Shown piece after piece: positions 44,424 to 51,823 of a stretch of DNA of 64,000 bases; position 1 is the first letter of the stretch; the number at the start of each line of letters is the position of its first letter. The notes below the pieces were generated by a model. The model had not been told where the DNA came from and did no database searches. It worked only from the letters and a program-made list of their open reading frames with translations. The translations under genes and the position numbers were made by a program. The stretch comes from Nostoc paludosum FACHB-159 (lineage in GTDB: Bacteria > Cyanobacteriota > Cyanobacteriia > Cyanobacteriales > Nostocaceae): positions 1-64,000 of the forward strand of contig NZ_JACJTU010000008.1 of the NCBI RefSeq assembly GCF_014698835.1, read 5' to 3'.

Positions 44424-45025
44424 AAACTCTGATTTTTAGGGGTTCCCAATGCTTAAAATTATCATTGATAGGAACCCACAAGAGCGCTTTTCCAGATTTT
44501 TCTAGATCTAGCTAGCCTATAAGCAAATATTCTTATAGAAACTACAAACGCGGGGACGCGAGGACACAGAGAGCTTTGAATTATTAATTATCAGTAATTA
44601 ACCGAGGGTGATATTACAATATCACACGATTGATTGTATTAGTTTATTTTCACTAAATCAACAAACTTAATATTGTAATTGTAGGAATTATTGGCATTAT
44701 TTTTACATTAAACTTACTCCCAACCTACGACTTGCAATTCTTTTCAAGAAAAACTTATATTTTCCTACAAAATCATGATTTATAAATCATGATTAGTATT
44801 TACGGTTATTGAAATATTTATAATATTTGCAATTTCAAAAACCATATATATTTCTATCTGTGGATCTCAATAAACCCTTCTGAAGATAGAATTGCGATCG
44901 CCAGGCAACAATTATGCTGTTAAAGATTTAATTGCTAGCGATCGATAAAGCTTAAGCCTGGGAAAATTTTCAATTAATTCTCCTTTCTAAATAGCACACT
45001 TACAATTTAGGTTTATTTATTACAA
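44424..45025. other. AT-rich intergenic region between divergent chlM and antiporter genes
   Basis: 602 nt, both promoters expected here. Apart from a 24-bp perfect palindrome at 44771-44794 and two HIP1-like sites near 44895 and 44940, I see no coding or RNA feature. Confidence 0.5.
44771..44794. promoter_or_regulatory. 24-bp perfect palindrome, possible operator
   Basis: AATCATGATTTA followed by its exact reverse complement TAAATCATGATT. It lies 232 nt before the antiporter start and 348 nt before the chlM start. A perfect dyad of this length may bind a dimeric regulator; a hairpin role is also possible. No homologous operator is known to me. Confidence 0.5.
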
Positions 45026-47107
45026 ATGCCAGAAAGTTCGCTACTAAACAGCCCTATCATTGCATTTACTATTCTCCTGATAGTAATCTTTACTATACCC
45101 CCTGTATTTGAGCGTTTGCGACTCCCTGGCTTAGTAGGATTGTTGCTTGCAGGCATAATACTAGGACAAAATGGGCTAAAGTTATTAAACCCGGAGTCTG
45201 AAACTATTAAGCTACTTTCAGATATCGGTAAACTTTATTTGATGTTCGTAGCAGGCCTAGAAATTGACTTAGAGCAGTTCAAGAAAACTAGAAATCGCTC
45301 AATCGGGTTTGGAACACTCACATTCTTAGTTCCACTAATTGCTGGAATTATTGTCGGACGTTTATTCAATTTTAGTTGGAATTCTTCGGTATTAATTGGT
45401 TCTTTATTAGCTTCCCATACTCTCTTAGCATATCCAATTGTGAGCCGTCTGGGTGTGGTAACAAATGAAGCTGTAACTGTGACGATTGGCGCTACAATTT
45501 TTACTGACACAGGCGCTTTGCTAGTATTAGCAATTTGTGTGGGAATTCATGGGGGAGAATTTTCCGCCTTGAGTTTGGCAATGTTGTTAGGTGGGTTAGC
45601 AATTTACTCTGTCGTTGTTCTGTTTGGCTTTGATTGGGCAGGAAAAGAATTTTTTCGCCGTTCGGGAGACGAACAAAGTAACCAGTTTTTGTTTATATTA
45701 CTAGCATTATTTTTGGCATCTGTGGGAGCGCAGATCATTGGAGTTGAAAAAATTGTCGGTGCGTTTTTAGCAGGTTTAGCTGTCAACGATGTTCTGGGAC
45801 GTAGCCCAGTCAAAGAAAAAATTGAATTTATTGGCAGTGTTTTGTTTATCCCTTGTTTCTTTGTAGACATGGGATTATTGATTAATATTCCGGCATTTAT
45901 TAAAACTCTCAGTTCAGTTTGGCTGACTGTGGCAATTGTAGCAGCTTTGATTGGCAGCAAATTTATCGCAGCGTTCTTAGCTAAACTGTTGTATCGCTAT
46001 AATACGGCAGAATTGCTAACAATGTGGTCATTATCACTGCCACAGGTAGCAGCTACACTAGCAGCAACTTTGGTAGCTTATCAAAGCCTAAACCCTGCGG
46101 GCGAACGGCTAATCAATGAAGGCGTGTTAAACAGCGTGATTGTCCTGATGCTGGTGACTGCAATATTAGGCCCGGTAATCACAGCCAGATTTGCTTCCTC
46201 ATTACAACTGCAAGAGACAGATTTTGAAACAGATAGTCTGGCTACTTGGTGGGGAGGTAGTGAAGAGGAATTAACAGAAAAAAAACAAGATTCATTCACT
46301 GTTGTAGTGCCAATATACAACCCTCAAACCCAGCGATATCTGATAGAAATGGCAGCACTGCTAGCTAGTCATGAATCTGGAAGAATTGTGCCATTAGCTA
46401 TTACTAAAGCGCATATTCAAATGGACGATCCGCAATTAGTAACAGGACTTGAACAAAGTCGGCAAAGATTGAATTTAGCTAGAGAAATCAGTGAAGAATT
46501 TGATGTAGAAGTTTCACCTGCAAATCGGATTGATGATGATATAGCTTTAGCAATTAGCCGCACTAGCCGAGAACAAAACGCTAATTTGGTGGTGATGGGT
46601 TGGTCGCGGACAACAGGTTTACGCGCCCGCTTATTTGGTAATGTAATTGATAGCGTCTTCTGGTCTTCTCATTGTCCGGTTGCAGTTACACGCCTTTTGA
46701 GCAGTCCCAAGACAATTCAAAAAATTCTTGTACCAGTTGGAGATTTAACTCGCCAAACCATAGGTGCTTTACGTTTTGCCCAGATTTTGGCTGATGTAAA
46801 TCAGGCAGAAGTTGTATTATTACACGTTTGCGATCGCAACACACGCCCAAATCTAGTGGAAAAATTTGTCTCTCAATTATCTGATATCGCCTCTAAAAGC
46901 CAGCTACAGGTGAATACGAATATTCTAACTATCAAGGGTGATGATGTCGCTAAAACAGTAATTCGCCAAGCTCAAGCATTTGATTTAGTGGTGTTACGTT
47001 CCGTCCGTTATCGCACAGCCGGTGGACTAGCCGTTAGCCAAGTCACAACCCAGATGATTCAGGAATTGAAGTGTTCAATTGTCTTGGTTGGAGAACCTAA
47101 TTCGTAA
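45026..47107 (+). CDS. CPA2-family cation/proton antiporter with universal stress protein domains
   Basis: A 693-residue protein. The first ~390 residues hold about 12 membrane spans of the Na+/H+ or K+/H+ antiporter fold (LRLPGLVGLLLAGIILGQNG, LMFVAGLEIDLEQFKKTRN, ASVGAQIIGVEKIVGAFLAG, CFFVDMGLLINI). The cytosolic C-terminus has two UspA-like domains (about 430-560 and 565-690), with the nucleotide-binding-type VVMGWSRTTGLRARLFGNVI and LVPVGDLTRQTIGALRFAQI. The fusion suggests nucleotide-controlled ion transport. ATG at 45026. Confidence 0.93.
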   Translation: MPESSLLNSPIIAFTILLIVIFTIPPVFERLRLPGLVGLLLAGIILGQNGLKLLNPESETIKLLSDIGKLYLMFVAGLEIDLEQFKKTRNRSIGFGTLTFLVPLIAGIIVGRLFNFSWNSSVLIGSLLASHTLLAYPIVSRLGVVTNEAVTVTIGATIFTDTGALLVLAICVGIHGGEFSALSLAMLLGGLAIYSVVVLFGFDWAGKEFFRRSGDEQSNQFLFILLALFLASVGAQIIGVEKIVGAFLAGLAVNDVLGRSPVKEKIEFIGSVLFIPCFFVDMGLLINIPAFIKTLSSVWLTVAIVAALIGSKFIAAFLAKLLYRYNTAELLTMWSLSLPQVAATLAATLVAYQSLNPAGERLINEGVLNSVIVLMLVTAILGPVITARFASSLQLQETDFETDSLATWWGGSEEELTEKKQDSFTVVVPIYNPQTQRYLIEMAALLASHESGRIVPLAITKAHIQMDDPQLVTGLEQSRQRLNLAREISEEFDVEVSPANRIDDDIALAISRTSREQNANLVVMGWSRTTGLRARLFGNVIDSVFWSSHCPVAVTRLLSSPKTIQKILVPVGDLTRQTIGALRFAQILADVNQAEVVLLHVCDRNTRPNLVEKFVSQLSDIASKSQLQVNTNILTIKGDDVAKTVIRQAQAFDLVVLRSVRYRTAGGLAVSQVTTQMIQELKCSIVLVGEPNS

Positions 47108-47296
47108 TAAATTTGGGCATGGAGCATTGATTATTCCCCCATTCCCTGGCGATCGCTTTTCTTTTATTGTAAGAATAATGGCGATCGCTTGACTTTTAAG
47201 AGGATGTTTGAAAAATATACTTGAAAGTTCTCTGTCTGTGGAAAGATGACAAAAATAAGATACACTTAATTCCAGCGAGGTTTTAGGTGTAACCAG

Positions 47297-48709
47297 ATGC
47301 ACAAAGGTTTTAGAAATAAGCTGCCACTTCTTTTGACATTTTGCTTATTTATTAACTTTTTGCCTGCCTCTGATTCACTTTTATGTCCAGCTTTTGCCTC
47401 TGACAAATACTATAAACTAGCCAGAAATTATGGCACAGATGGACGCACGGGAAGCAGTGGGCGTTCGGGTAGAGATGGTTCTAGCGGTCAAAACCAGAGT
47501 ATTTTTGTCAATGGTTCGCCTGTAAATCTTGACTTGTCTGGGACAGATGGGGAAGATGGGGAAGATGGAGAACCGGGTTATCGGCCTCACTGTAGAAACC
47601 AACCCGATAATGTCAGCCACGACATAGATGCACCAGATGGCGGTAGCGGTGGTGATGGTGGTAGAGGAGGAAATGGGGGTAATGGTGGTTCGATAACAGT
47701 TTATTACACGAATTTGGCAGACTTGCGAAACATTTTTGTCCGCGCCACTGGCGGCGAAGGCGGACGCGGCGGTAGAGGTGCGAGTGGTACGGACGGTTGT
47801 AAATGTCGCCGACGGAAATGGGAAGTGCAAACTTGTGAAGGAACTCCTGGTACTCCTAATTACAAGTGTACTAACAAGGTTTATCGATGCAGTGACGGTA
47901 GTGATGGAAGAGATGGTAGCGATGGTAGCGATGGTAGGGATGGAAGCTTAGGAACTTTGAGTATTGTCAACAGCAAAGAACCTTTGGCTGATGATAACCC
48001 GACTGTGAAATTAGCAATTTCAGAACTGACAAATAAACCATTTAAACTCTCGAAAAACAAATGGAATATTCGCCCAGGTGCCGTTTCTCTACTTGCGCCT
48101 GGTTCGGCGATCGCTGATAATTATCGAGAGTTTGAGGTGCGTTTAGAAGAAGCTTTTCAAATAGTTTGGCAAGAAAGACAACCCATCACTAGTTTTGCCA
48201 ATGAAGTAGTAACAGCAAATTTAACTGATAGCAAACAAGTAGAAGTTACTTTTTCTGAAGATTTATGGGTTGATGGTAGCAGCAAAAGTGAAGCTAACCT
48301 GACAACTTTTACTGTTAACTATGCCATTCCTAAAAAAGATGTCACGCGGTTAGCTGTTGCAGAATTCACCGATGCAGGACAAAACCTAAATTTAAAAATA
48401 GTTGATTTAGCAGCAAAATCTGATGCTATTAATACTCAGTTTCGCATCAAATTTCGCGCCAAAGATACTTCCTACGGTTTTTCTGACTACAAAACTGAAT
48501 ACGAAGGGGATATTCCCGATGAATTTGTGACTCGTGATTACAACCGTTTTACTCTGGCTTTGGGTAAGCTCAAAATTCCTAACGACGCTTTACGTCCTGG
48601 TGTGAATGTTGAAATTGAAGTGATAGCAACTCGTTCATTGGGAGGACGTTCTGCTAAACAAACTATTCGCTGGCAAGGTGTAGTTCGCAAGCCGAGAAGA
48701 GGGTTTTAG
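47297..48709 (+). CDS. Exported protein with collagen-like Gly-rich repeats
   Basis: A 470-residue protein with a signal peptide (MHKGFRNKLPLLLTFCLFIN, then FLPASDSLLCPAFA). Residues about 48-215 hold several Gly-x-y clusters: GTDGRTGSSGRSGRDGSSGQ, GTDGEDGEDGEPG, GGSGGDGGRGGNGGNGG, GGEGGRGGRGASGTDG and GSDGRDGSDGSDGRDGS, broken by Cys-containing loops (DGCKCRRRKWEVQTCEG). The C-terminal ~250 residues form a beta-rich unknown domain. Collagen-like triplets in bacteria usually build extended surface structures. It faces a zinc-ribbon Ser/Thr kinase gene. ATG at 47297. Confidence 0.8.
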   Translation: MHKGFRNKLPLLLTFCLFINFLPASDSLLCPAFASDKYYKLARNYGTDGRTGSSGRSGRDGSSGQNQSIFVNGSPVNLDLSGTDGEDGEDGEPGYRPHCRNQPDNVSHDIDAPDGGSGGDGGRGGNGGNGGSITVYYTNLADLRNIFVRATGGEGGRGGRGASGTDGCKCRRRKWEVQTCEGTPGTPNYKCTNKVYRCSDGSDGRDGSDGSDGRDGSLGTLSIVNSKEPLADDNPTVKLAISELTNKPFKLSKNKWNIRPGAVSLLAPGSAIADNYREFEVRLEEAFQIVWQERQPITSFANEVVTANLTDSKQVEVTFSEDLWVDGSSKSEANLTTFTVNYAIPKKDVTRLAVAEFTDAGQNLNLKIVDLAAKSDAINTQFRIKFRAKDTSYGFSDYKTEYEGDIPDEFVTRDYNRFTLALGKLKIPNDALRPGVNVEIEVIATRSLGGRSAKQTIRWQGVVRKPRRGF

Positions 48710-48723
48710 TAGTTTTTCTTCTC

Positions 48724-48750
48724 AAGCAGAGGCGCAGAGGCGCGGAGAGT
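48724..48750. repeat. CGCAGAGG-type dispersed repeat
   Basis: AAGCAGAGGCGCAGAGGCGC, then GGAGAG. The same type occurs at 12926-12971 and 51783-51815. It lies between two convergent genes. Confidence 0.55.
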
Positions 48751-48758
48751 TTTTTTGA

Positions 48759-49895
48759 TTAGGGGTTATTATTGCCAAGATATTTAGCTTTTAGTTCTTC
48801 TAATTCTTTGTCTAGTTGACTTTTGTTAGAAGGTTGAGGTGTTGAATTTGGTGGTTGGATTTTATTTGGTTGGGGCTTACCGCCAGCGAGAAATTGTGTT
48901 TTCATTTCCTCTAATTCTAAATCGATTTGACTAGGAGATTGGGTGACCAAAGGAGGTGTAGAATTAGCCTGAGGTTGAGGAATAAGTTTTGCTGCGTTGG
49001 CTGGTGTAGCTGGTTTTGAGTGTTGATTTAAGTCTTTTAAAACATCATCTACTGTTTGGTAACGCCGCATTGGGATACTTTCTAACATCTTGTTTAAAAT
49101 GCGACTTAATGGATTACTAACAGGAACTTTTAAATATTTCTGCCAAATCCAAGTATCATTATTTGTATCATAGGAATCGAAAGGCGATCGCCTGGTTAAT
49201 AAGTTAATACAAGTAGCACCCAAACTATAAATATCGCTAGCAAAAATAGCTCTACCTCGCATCTGTTCGGGGGCGACATATTCAGGACTACCAATACTAG
49301 TACCAGTTCGATTTAAGGCAGTACCAGTAGCAGATTTAGAAGCCCCAAAATCTACTAAAACTAATTTGCCATCAGCGCTACGTAAAATAATATTTTCTGG
49401 CTTAATATCGCGGTGAATCACTTGCCTAGCGTGACAAAATTGCAATACAGGTAATAAATCATTGAGTAATTGCCAGATTTGTGCTTCACTAAAAGCACCT
49501 TTATGCGCTAGTTCCTGAGCTAAATTTTGTCCATCAATAAATTCTTGTACGAGATATTGGCGGTCTTCCTGAGTAAAATATGCTAATAGTTCTGGAATTT
49601 GCGGATGTTTGCCCAATTCATCTAACTGTACCGCTTCTTGGTTGAATAACTCCACCGCTTTTTGTACAGTATTAGTGCCTTGGGCTTGGGGATAAAATTG
49701 CTTAATTACACAGCGCGGTTTTGATGGTTTATCTTCATCCACAGCTAAAAAAGTTCTGCCAAAACCACCTTGACCAATTGGTTTAATAGCACGGTATCGC
49801 TCTTTGAGAAGTAGCTTAGAACCGCAAGTCAAGCAAAAATTGACATTACCAGAATTTTCAGGCTTCGGACAACGGGGATTAAGGCAATAACTCAT
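48759..49895 (-). CDS. Zinc-ribbon Ser/Thr protein kinase (soluble)
   Basis: A 378-residue kinase of the four-cysteine class. The zinc ribbon CLNPRCPKPENSGNVNFC...CGSKL is followed by the kinase: IGQGGFGRTFLAVDE near 40, HRDIKPENIILR near 158-169, LVDFGASKSATG and GSPEYVAPEQM. A proline/glutamine-rich tail contains two similar units (QIDLELEEMKTQFLAGGKPQ and QLDKELEELKAKYLGNN). No membrane span, unlike the kinase at 34576-35952. ATG at 49895. Convergent with the collagen-like gene. Confidence 0.92.
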   Translation of the reverse strand: MSYCLNPRCPKPENSGNVNFCLTCGSKLLLKERYRAIKPIGQGGFGRTFLAVDEDKPSKPRCVIKQFYPQAQGTNTVQKAVELFNQEAVQLDELGKHPQIPELLAYFTQEDRQYLVQEFIDGQNLAQELAHKGAFSEAQIWQLLNDLLPVLQFCHARQVIHRDIKPENIILRSADGKLVLVDFGASKSATGTALNRTGTSIGSPEYVAPEQMRGRAIFASDIYSLGATCINLLTRRSPFDSYDTNNDTWIWQKYLKVPVSNPLSRILNKMLESIPMRRYQTVDDVLKDLNQHSKPATPANAAKLIPQPQANSTPPLVTQSPSQIDLELEEMKTQFLAGGKPQPNKIQPPNSTPQPSNKSQLDKELEELKAKYLGNNNP

Positions 49896-49995
49896 GGAGA
49901 ATGGCGCCCAGAATCGTTCTTACTTATCTTTATTTTCCACTGTCCTCAGGAAAAGGGCATTTATATTCGCTAATTATCCAGCTTCAAGTTGTAGC

Positions 49996-50407
49996 CTAAT
50001 GCTTGAATCCGCTGATAATGGGATAATTGCCGCTGACTAAAGTTAAGTTTTGTTGGATTGCGTAGACGCAAAGCGGCTTGTCGCCAGACATCGCTGCAAT
50101 AATAGCATCAGCAAGTCCTATTGGTTGTCCCGTGCGTTCCAAATCTGCATAAATGCGTCCCGCCAACTCAGCATCAGTCAGTTCAAGTGTTAATACCTGT
50201 GCCTCAATAAATTTCAACAAAAAACTGCTGAATTTTATCTTCCCGTTGACGCTTATGCCAGCCTTTGACAATCTCTAAGACTGTGATAGGGCAGATGGTA
50301 TAGTAACCAAAGTTAGCGTGATAGGCAGAAGTCCTTCCTGCAATACGCTGATTAATTCCCTTGAGAATCTCAAAAAAAATATCGGTGTCAATAAGTACTT
50401 TGTCCAA
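49996..50407 (-). pseudogene. PIN-domain toxin (VapC-like) with frameshift and repeat insertion
   Basis: The TTG start at 50407 begins MDKVLIDTDIFFEILKGI, a PIN-domain start, and reads to KIQQF. It then goes out of frame in a T6 run at about 50217-50223 and stops at 50204. In the next frame the domain continues: LLKFIEAQVLTLELTDAELA, GQPIGLADAIIAAM and LTLVSGNYPIISGFK. The span is 412 nt (3n+1), as expected for one extra T. In addition, about 11 codons (SGDKPLCVYA) between DAIIAA and NLTLVSGN come from a dispersed repeat at 50060-50095. The acidic residues are present but spread over both frames, so it is probably inactive. The start overlaps the antitoxin remnant. Confidence 0.8.
50060..50095. 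repeat. Dispersed repeat copy inserted within the VapC-like gene
   Basis: GCGTAGACGCAAAGCGGCTT, then GTCGCCAGACATCGCT. The outer ends match the inverse of the TAGCGATGTCT ... GCCTACGC repeat family (best copy 29977-30007), while the centre differs. Confidence 0.6.
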
Positions 50408-50642
50408 AGCGTTGATTTAGTGGGTGTGCTGCCCGATCCTTCATTACTTCTTCTAGCATCTTATCAACTGAGTCAGGATCGTCAGCGAATAATCCTAATA
50501 AACGGTCTTTTGGCGGTTCAATCACTGGTAGTTGTTCAATTGCATAAGCAATCAATTGCTACAAGTCACAATGCTGAGACTTTGCTAAAGCGCGTGCTTT
50601 CTCAAGGATTTTTTCGTCAATTTGCAGTTCTATATTTTCCAC
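50388..50642 (-). pseudogene. VapB-like antitoxin with in-frame TAG
   Basis: A GTG start at 50642 has a strong GGAGG site upstream. The frame reads MENIELQIDEKILEKARALA (GTG as Met), then KSQHCDL, a TAG, and goes on QLIAYAIEQLPVIEPPKDRL, LGLFADDPDSVDKMLEEVMK to TGA at 50388-50390. It has 85 codons in total without a frame change. A Gln or Glu codon changed to TAG would explain the stop. Its end overlaps the start of the PIN toxin gene by 20 nt, the usual VapBC arrangement. Confidence 0.75.
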
Positions 50643-50713
50643 GTCGCCTCCGGTGAAAGCATCTGTGCTAGGGCGATTCTAGCATTTTGGATGTGTGGTT
50701 AATGAAGGGGCGA

Positions 50714-50760
50714 TCGCGTTCGCGGAGCGTCTCGTAGAGAAGCTTGCCGCAAGCATCGCT
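50714..50760. repeat. GC-rich dispersed repeat beside the 180-residue gene
   Basis: GCGTTCGCGGAGCGTCTCGT, AGAGAAGCTTGCCGCAAGC. Related to the repeats at 43400-43460 and 53744-53800. It abuts the stop codon of the next gene. Confidence 0.55.
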
Positions 50761-51292
50761 ACTCAACTATTTTTGATTGATTCGGAGAATTTTCAGGAAC
50801 CTGGTTTAAATTCATCAATGTATTTTTCATTTCCATTGCCAACTCTTCAGTGGCTTCTATAATTGCTTTTGTGTATTCGTTTTCTTTCTTGTATACTTGC
50901 TCATGCATAAATACTTTAATAACTGAACCCTCAGCAAGAAAAGTAATGGTGGGATGTAAAGTTTCAAAAGCAAAAATTACCTGATCTTGATAACCTTGAA
51001 CATTTTCACACACCCAAACCGACATTAATTTTACACCCAGTGCTAGTGAAGGTAATAAATTATAAGACTTAGCAGAAACTTGATTATTCTCTTTGATAGC
51101 TTCTTCTATTATTACTTTTATTTCATCAGTATCAGCAATAGGTAAAAGAGTTACTACTGTAATTTTATGTTCTGTATCTTCCAAATAAAGATTAACTTCA
51201 TCTAAACAAAGTTCATCCCCTTCATATTCTACATCCCTAATTGTTGATACACCTATTAGACGTTGCCCGATAGGAAATTCATTGATTGCCAT
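50759..51292 (-). CDS. Hypothetical protein, possibly an immunity/partner protein
   Basis: A protein of 177 residues from the ATG at 51292 (MAINEFPIGQRLIGVSTIRD); a GTG at 51301 would add three. It is a soluble alpha/beta protein with stretches such as DEVNLYLEDTEHKITVVTLL, SLALGVKLMSVWVCENVQGY and VIFAFETLHPTITFLAEGSV. The C-terminus is helical (KAIIEATEELAMEMKNTL). I recognise no family. Its start overlaps the end of the 90-residue gene by 14 nt, so the two are translationally coupled, as in toxin-immunity or antitoxin pairs. That role is an inference from the layout. Confidence 0.6.
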   Translation of the reverse strand: MAINEFPIGQRLIGVSTIRDVEYEGDELCLDEVNLYLEDTEHKITVVTLLPIADTDEIKVIIEEAIKENNQVSAKSYNLLPSLALGVKLMSVWVCENVQGYQDQVIFAFETLHPTITFLAEGSVIKVFMHEQVYKKENEYTKAIIEATEELAMEMKNTLMNLNQVPENSPNQSKIVE

Positions 51293-51551
51293 ATTTATCA
51301 CGCTTTTTCCTTGCTTGCTTAAGAATTTTAATAGCAGTTTCGGCGTCTGTATCTCCCGCAGCAGCTAAATTAGCTAACTCACCAACTTTAAGATTTTGAT
51401 AATCACTACGTAACTGATTAACCTGTGCTTGTCCTCCGCCACGTTCACGAATAGCATTAGCAATTATCTCATCCTTAATATTAACAAGATTACCAAGTTT
51501 TTTTAATCCACCGGGAGTGAGTTCCACACCCTCCTGCTCATCATTTGTCAT
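51279..51551 (-). CDS. Small hypothetical protein upstream of the 180-residue gene
   Basis: A 90-residue protein: VELTPGGLKKLGNLVNIKDE, ANAIRERGGGQAQVNQLRSD, then LANLAAAGDTDAETAIKILK and a basic end QARKKRDKYGNQ. No family recognised. It looks like a small helical domain or the detached C-terminus of a larger protein. Its start overlaps the end of the broken antitoxin-like frame at 51541-51726, and its end overlaps the next gene, so three short frames are chained. Confidence 0.55.
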   Translation of the reverse strand: MTNDEQEGVELTPGGLKKLGNLVNIKDEIIANAIRERGGGQAQVNQLRSDYQNLKVGELANLAAAGDTDAETAIKILKQARKKRDKYGNQ

Positions 51552-51726
51552 TTATATATATCTTCTCCTCCAGGTTGTTCCACTCCTGAAATCCTGTTTC
51601 AGCTAGTTGCATCATTATCATAGTTTCCAGTCTTTCTTCAATTTGTGTCATCAATTTTATGAGTTCTTCAAGTCGTAGTTCAAAAATTAACGCTTTGATT
51701 TATTCAATTTTTGGAGTCTTAGCCAT
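51541..51726 (-). pseudogene. Short antitoxin-like gene with stop at codon 9
   Basis: From the ATG at 51726 the frame reads MAKTPKIE, TAA, IKALIFELRLEELIKLMTQI, EERLETMIMMQLAETGFQEW, NNLEEKIYINDK and TGA: 62 codons in one frame. It resembles short acidic cyanobacterial antitoxin-like proteins that run IEEIKALI without a stop, so a single GAA to TAA change would explain it. An internal ATG could still give a short product. The rest of the 51552-51823 spacer holds only CGCAGAG-type repeat DNA. Confidence 0.55.
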
Positions 51727-51782
51727 GATGAATACTTACCTCTAGTAATTTACACTATCATCTTAAGTCAGCAATACTCCTT

Positions 51783-51815
51783 AAACTCTCTCTGCGTACT
51801 CTGTGCCTCTGCGGT
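51783..51815. repeat. CTCTGCG-type dispersed repeat
   Basis: CTCTCTGCGTACTCTGTGCC, then TCTGCGGTTC, the inverse of the CGCAGAG units at 12926-12971 and 48724-48750. It ends 9 nt from the stop codon of the Rieske gene. Confidence 0.55.
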
Positions 51816-51823
51816 TCAAAACA

